Assembly (NCBI GenBank): GCA_021827255.1
Contig: JAKAWO010000034.1
Span: 1 to 15,037, forward strand
Origin: Acidobacteriota bacterium
GTDB taxonomy: Bacteria; Acidobacteriota; Terriglobia; UBA7540
Length of the DNA stretch: 15,037 nucleotides
Direction of reading: 5' to 3'
Shown: positions 14,509-15,037 of the stretch, one piece after another
Layout: the number at the start of each line of letters is the position of its first letter
How positions within the stretch are numbered: position 1 is the first letter of the stretch
The notes under the pieces: generated by a model
Told to the model about the DNA's origin: nothing
Database searches by the model: none
What the model saw: the letters and a program-made list of their open reading frames with translations, nothing else
Made by a program: the position numbers and the translations under genes

Positions 14509-14877
14509 TTACTTTTTCTTTTTGGGGGCGGGCTTGCCGGGCTTGCTGCCGAGCGACTGAATGTAATCGAGGACAGCTTGCATCTGGGCGTCGCTCAGCT
14601 TGCCCTGGAAAGAAAGCATGGCCGTTCCTTTGACGCCGTTCTTAAGGGCGTCCAGACGCTCCTTTTCGGGGTGAGCGGCCTGCCATTTGGGGTCGGTGAA
14701 ATCCGGCGTGTGGATGGCGGCGAAACCCTTGCCGTCCATGCCGTGGCACATGGCGCATTTTTCGCGGAAGATGGCCTTGCCGCTCGGCTTGGAAGCCGCT
14801 GCGCGCAGGAGGGTGGCGGTCGCGAATGCCGCCGCGGCCACGGAAAGCAGCGAAATCTTCAGGCCCTTCGATCTCAT
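14509..14877 (-). CDS. Small secreted c-type cytochrome
   Basis: 122 residues. A signal peptide or N-terminal anchor (MRSKGLKISLLSVAAAAFATATLLRAA) precedes one haem c site, CAMCHGMDGKG (41-45). M87 in GTAMLSFQGKLSD is the likely sixth haem ligand, and the terminal helix AVLDYIQSLG closes the fold, followed by a lysine-rich tail. The protein is a periplasmic single-haem electron carrier. ATG 14877 is preferred over TTG 14889 because GAGG lies 6 bases before it and the TTG would overlap the upstream stop. It begins 8 bases after the upstream gene, so it probably accepts electrons from the dehydrogenase encoded there (inference). Confidence 0.88.
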   Translation of the reverse strand: MRSKGLKISLLSVAAAAFATATLLRAAASKPSGKAIFREKCAMCHGMDGKGFAAIHTPDFTDPKWQAAHPEKERLDALKNGVKGTAMLSFQGKLSDAQMQAVLDYIQSLGSKPGKPAPKKKK

Positions 14878-14885
14878 CAATGACC

Positions 14886-15037
14886 TCAAGTTTGGTGCTC
14901 GGAATGAGCGCAGGCGCCGGGGAAACTGTTGTGATATTCGTCCCCAACATATTGGAGGTCCTGCTCCAAACCGATTTGGGAAGTGTAGTAGCCGAAAATC
15001 GTCATGTCCTTTAGCGCCTGGAAAAAGCGAACCCCGA
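14886..15037 (-). CDS. Gluconate 2-dehydrogenase subunit 3-like protein, C-terminal part
   Basis: Only the last 49 residues are inside the window. The frame reads FFQALKDMTIFGYYTSQIG, then LEQDLQYVGDEYHNSFPGACAHSEHQ and TGA at 14886. The FFxxLKDMTIxGYYTSxIG block and the final G-x-C are the hallmark end of gluconate 2-dehydrogenase subunit 3 (gamma) family proteins, Tat-exported partners of flavin-containing GMC-type dehydrogenases in the periplasm. The gene for the large subunit is expected upstream, outside this window. It is directly followed by the cytochrome c gene, the usual electron acceptor. Confidence 0.8.
   Translation of the reverse strand, partial: GVRFFQALKDMTIFGYYTSQIGLEQDLQYVGDEYHNSFPGACAHSEHQT

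Overview
The window looks like a chromosomal segment of a GC-rich soil-type bacterium. I favour Acidobacteriota (Bryobacterales/Solibacter-like), with Verrucomicrobiota as the main alternative. The reasons are a Tat-exported Gfo/Idh/MocA oxidoreductase, a gluconate-2-dehydrogenase-subunit-3 / small cytochrome c / Gfo/Idh cluster, scattered sugar-acid genes and abundant GTAGC-type intergenic palindromes. No rRNA, tRNA or marker gene is present, so this assignment is inference. No tRNA, rRNA, CRISPR array or transposase gene was seen.

Layout. 233-1603 (+): Tat-signal Gfo/Idh/MocA oxidoreductase. 1778-3945 (+): compact operon of a sigma-70-like factor, a 77-residue zinc-binding anti-sigma-like protein and an APC-family transporter. 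4013-4813 (-): SAM methyltransferase. 4943-5845 (+): DapA/KdgD-superfamily protein with an altered active site. 6025-7017 (+): galT-like nucleotidyltransferase. 7018-7237 holds no gene I can support. 7238-7840 (-): proline-rich single-pass membrane protein, divergent from an aldo/keto reductase at 8082-9068 (+). 9179-9984 (+): two small cysteine-rich zinc-binding proteins. 10016-13005 (-): a restriction-modification locus. 13319-15037 (-): sugar-oxidation cluster whose first gene is cut by the window edge.

The most interesting region is 10016-13005. A DNA-methyltransferase/endonuclease fusion gene is present only as its N-terminal piece (12643-13005, DPPF motif) and its C-terminal Mrr-like nuclease piece (10016-about 10540). 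Between them, on the same strand, sits a complete-looking two-gene type II system: a DNA methyltransferase and a restriction endonuclease resembling the Bpu10I family, translationally coupled and visibly less GC-rich. The middle of the old gene is missing, so one R-M system appears to have replaced the core of another.

The second theme is small repeats. Three 36-bp copies (1601, 3943, 4891) align without gaps, all in the context GTAGC. In two of them the TAG is the stop codon of the preceding gene. A fourth element at 13256-13305 can fold as a Y-shaped three-way junction. It is bracketed by a 14-bp direct repeat that duplicates the last codons and stop of the neighbouring Gfo/Idh gene, which suggests insertion of a non-autonomous REP/MITE-like element.
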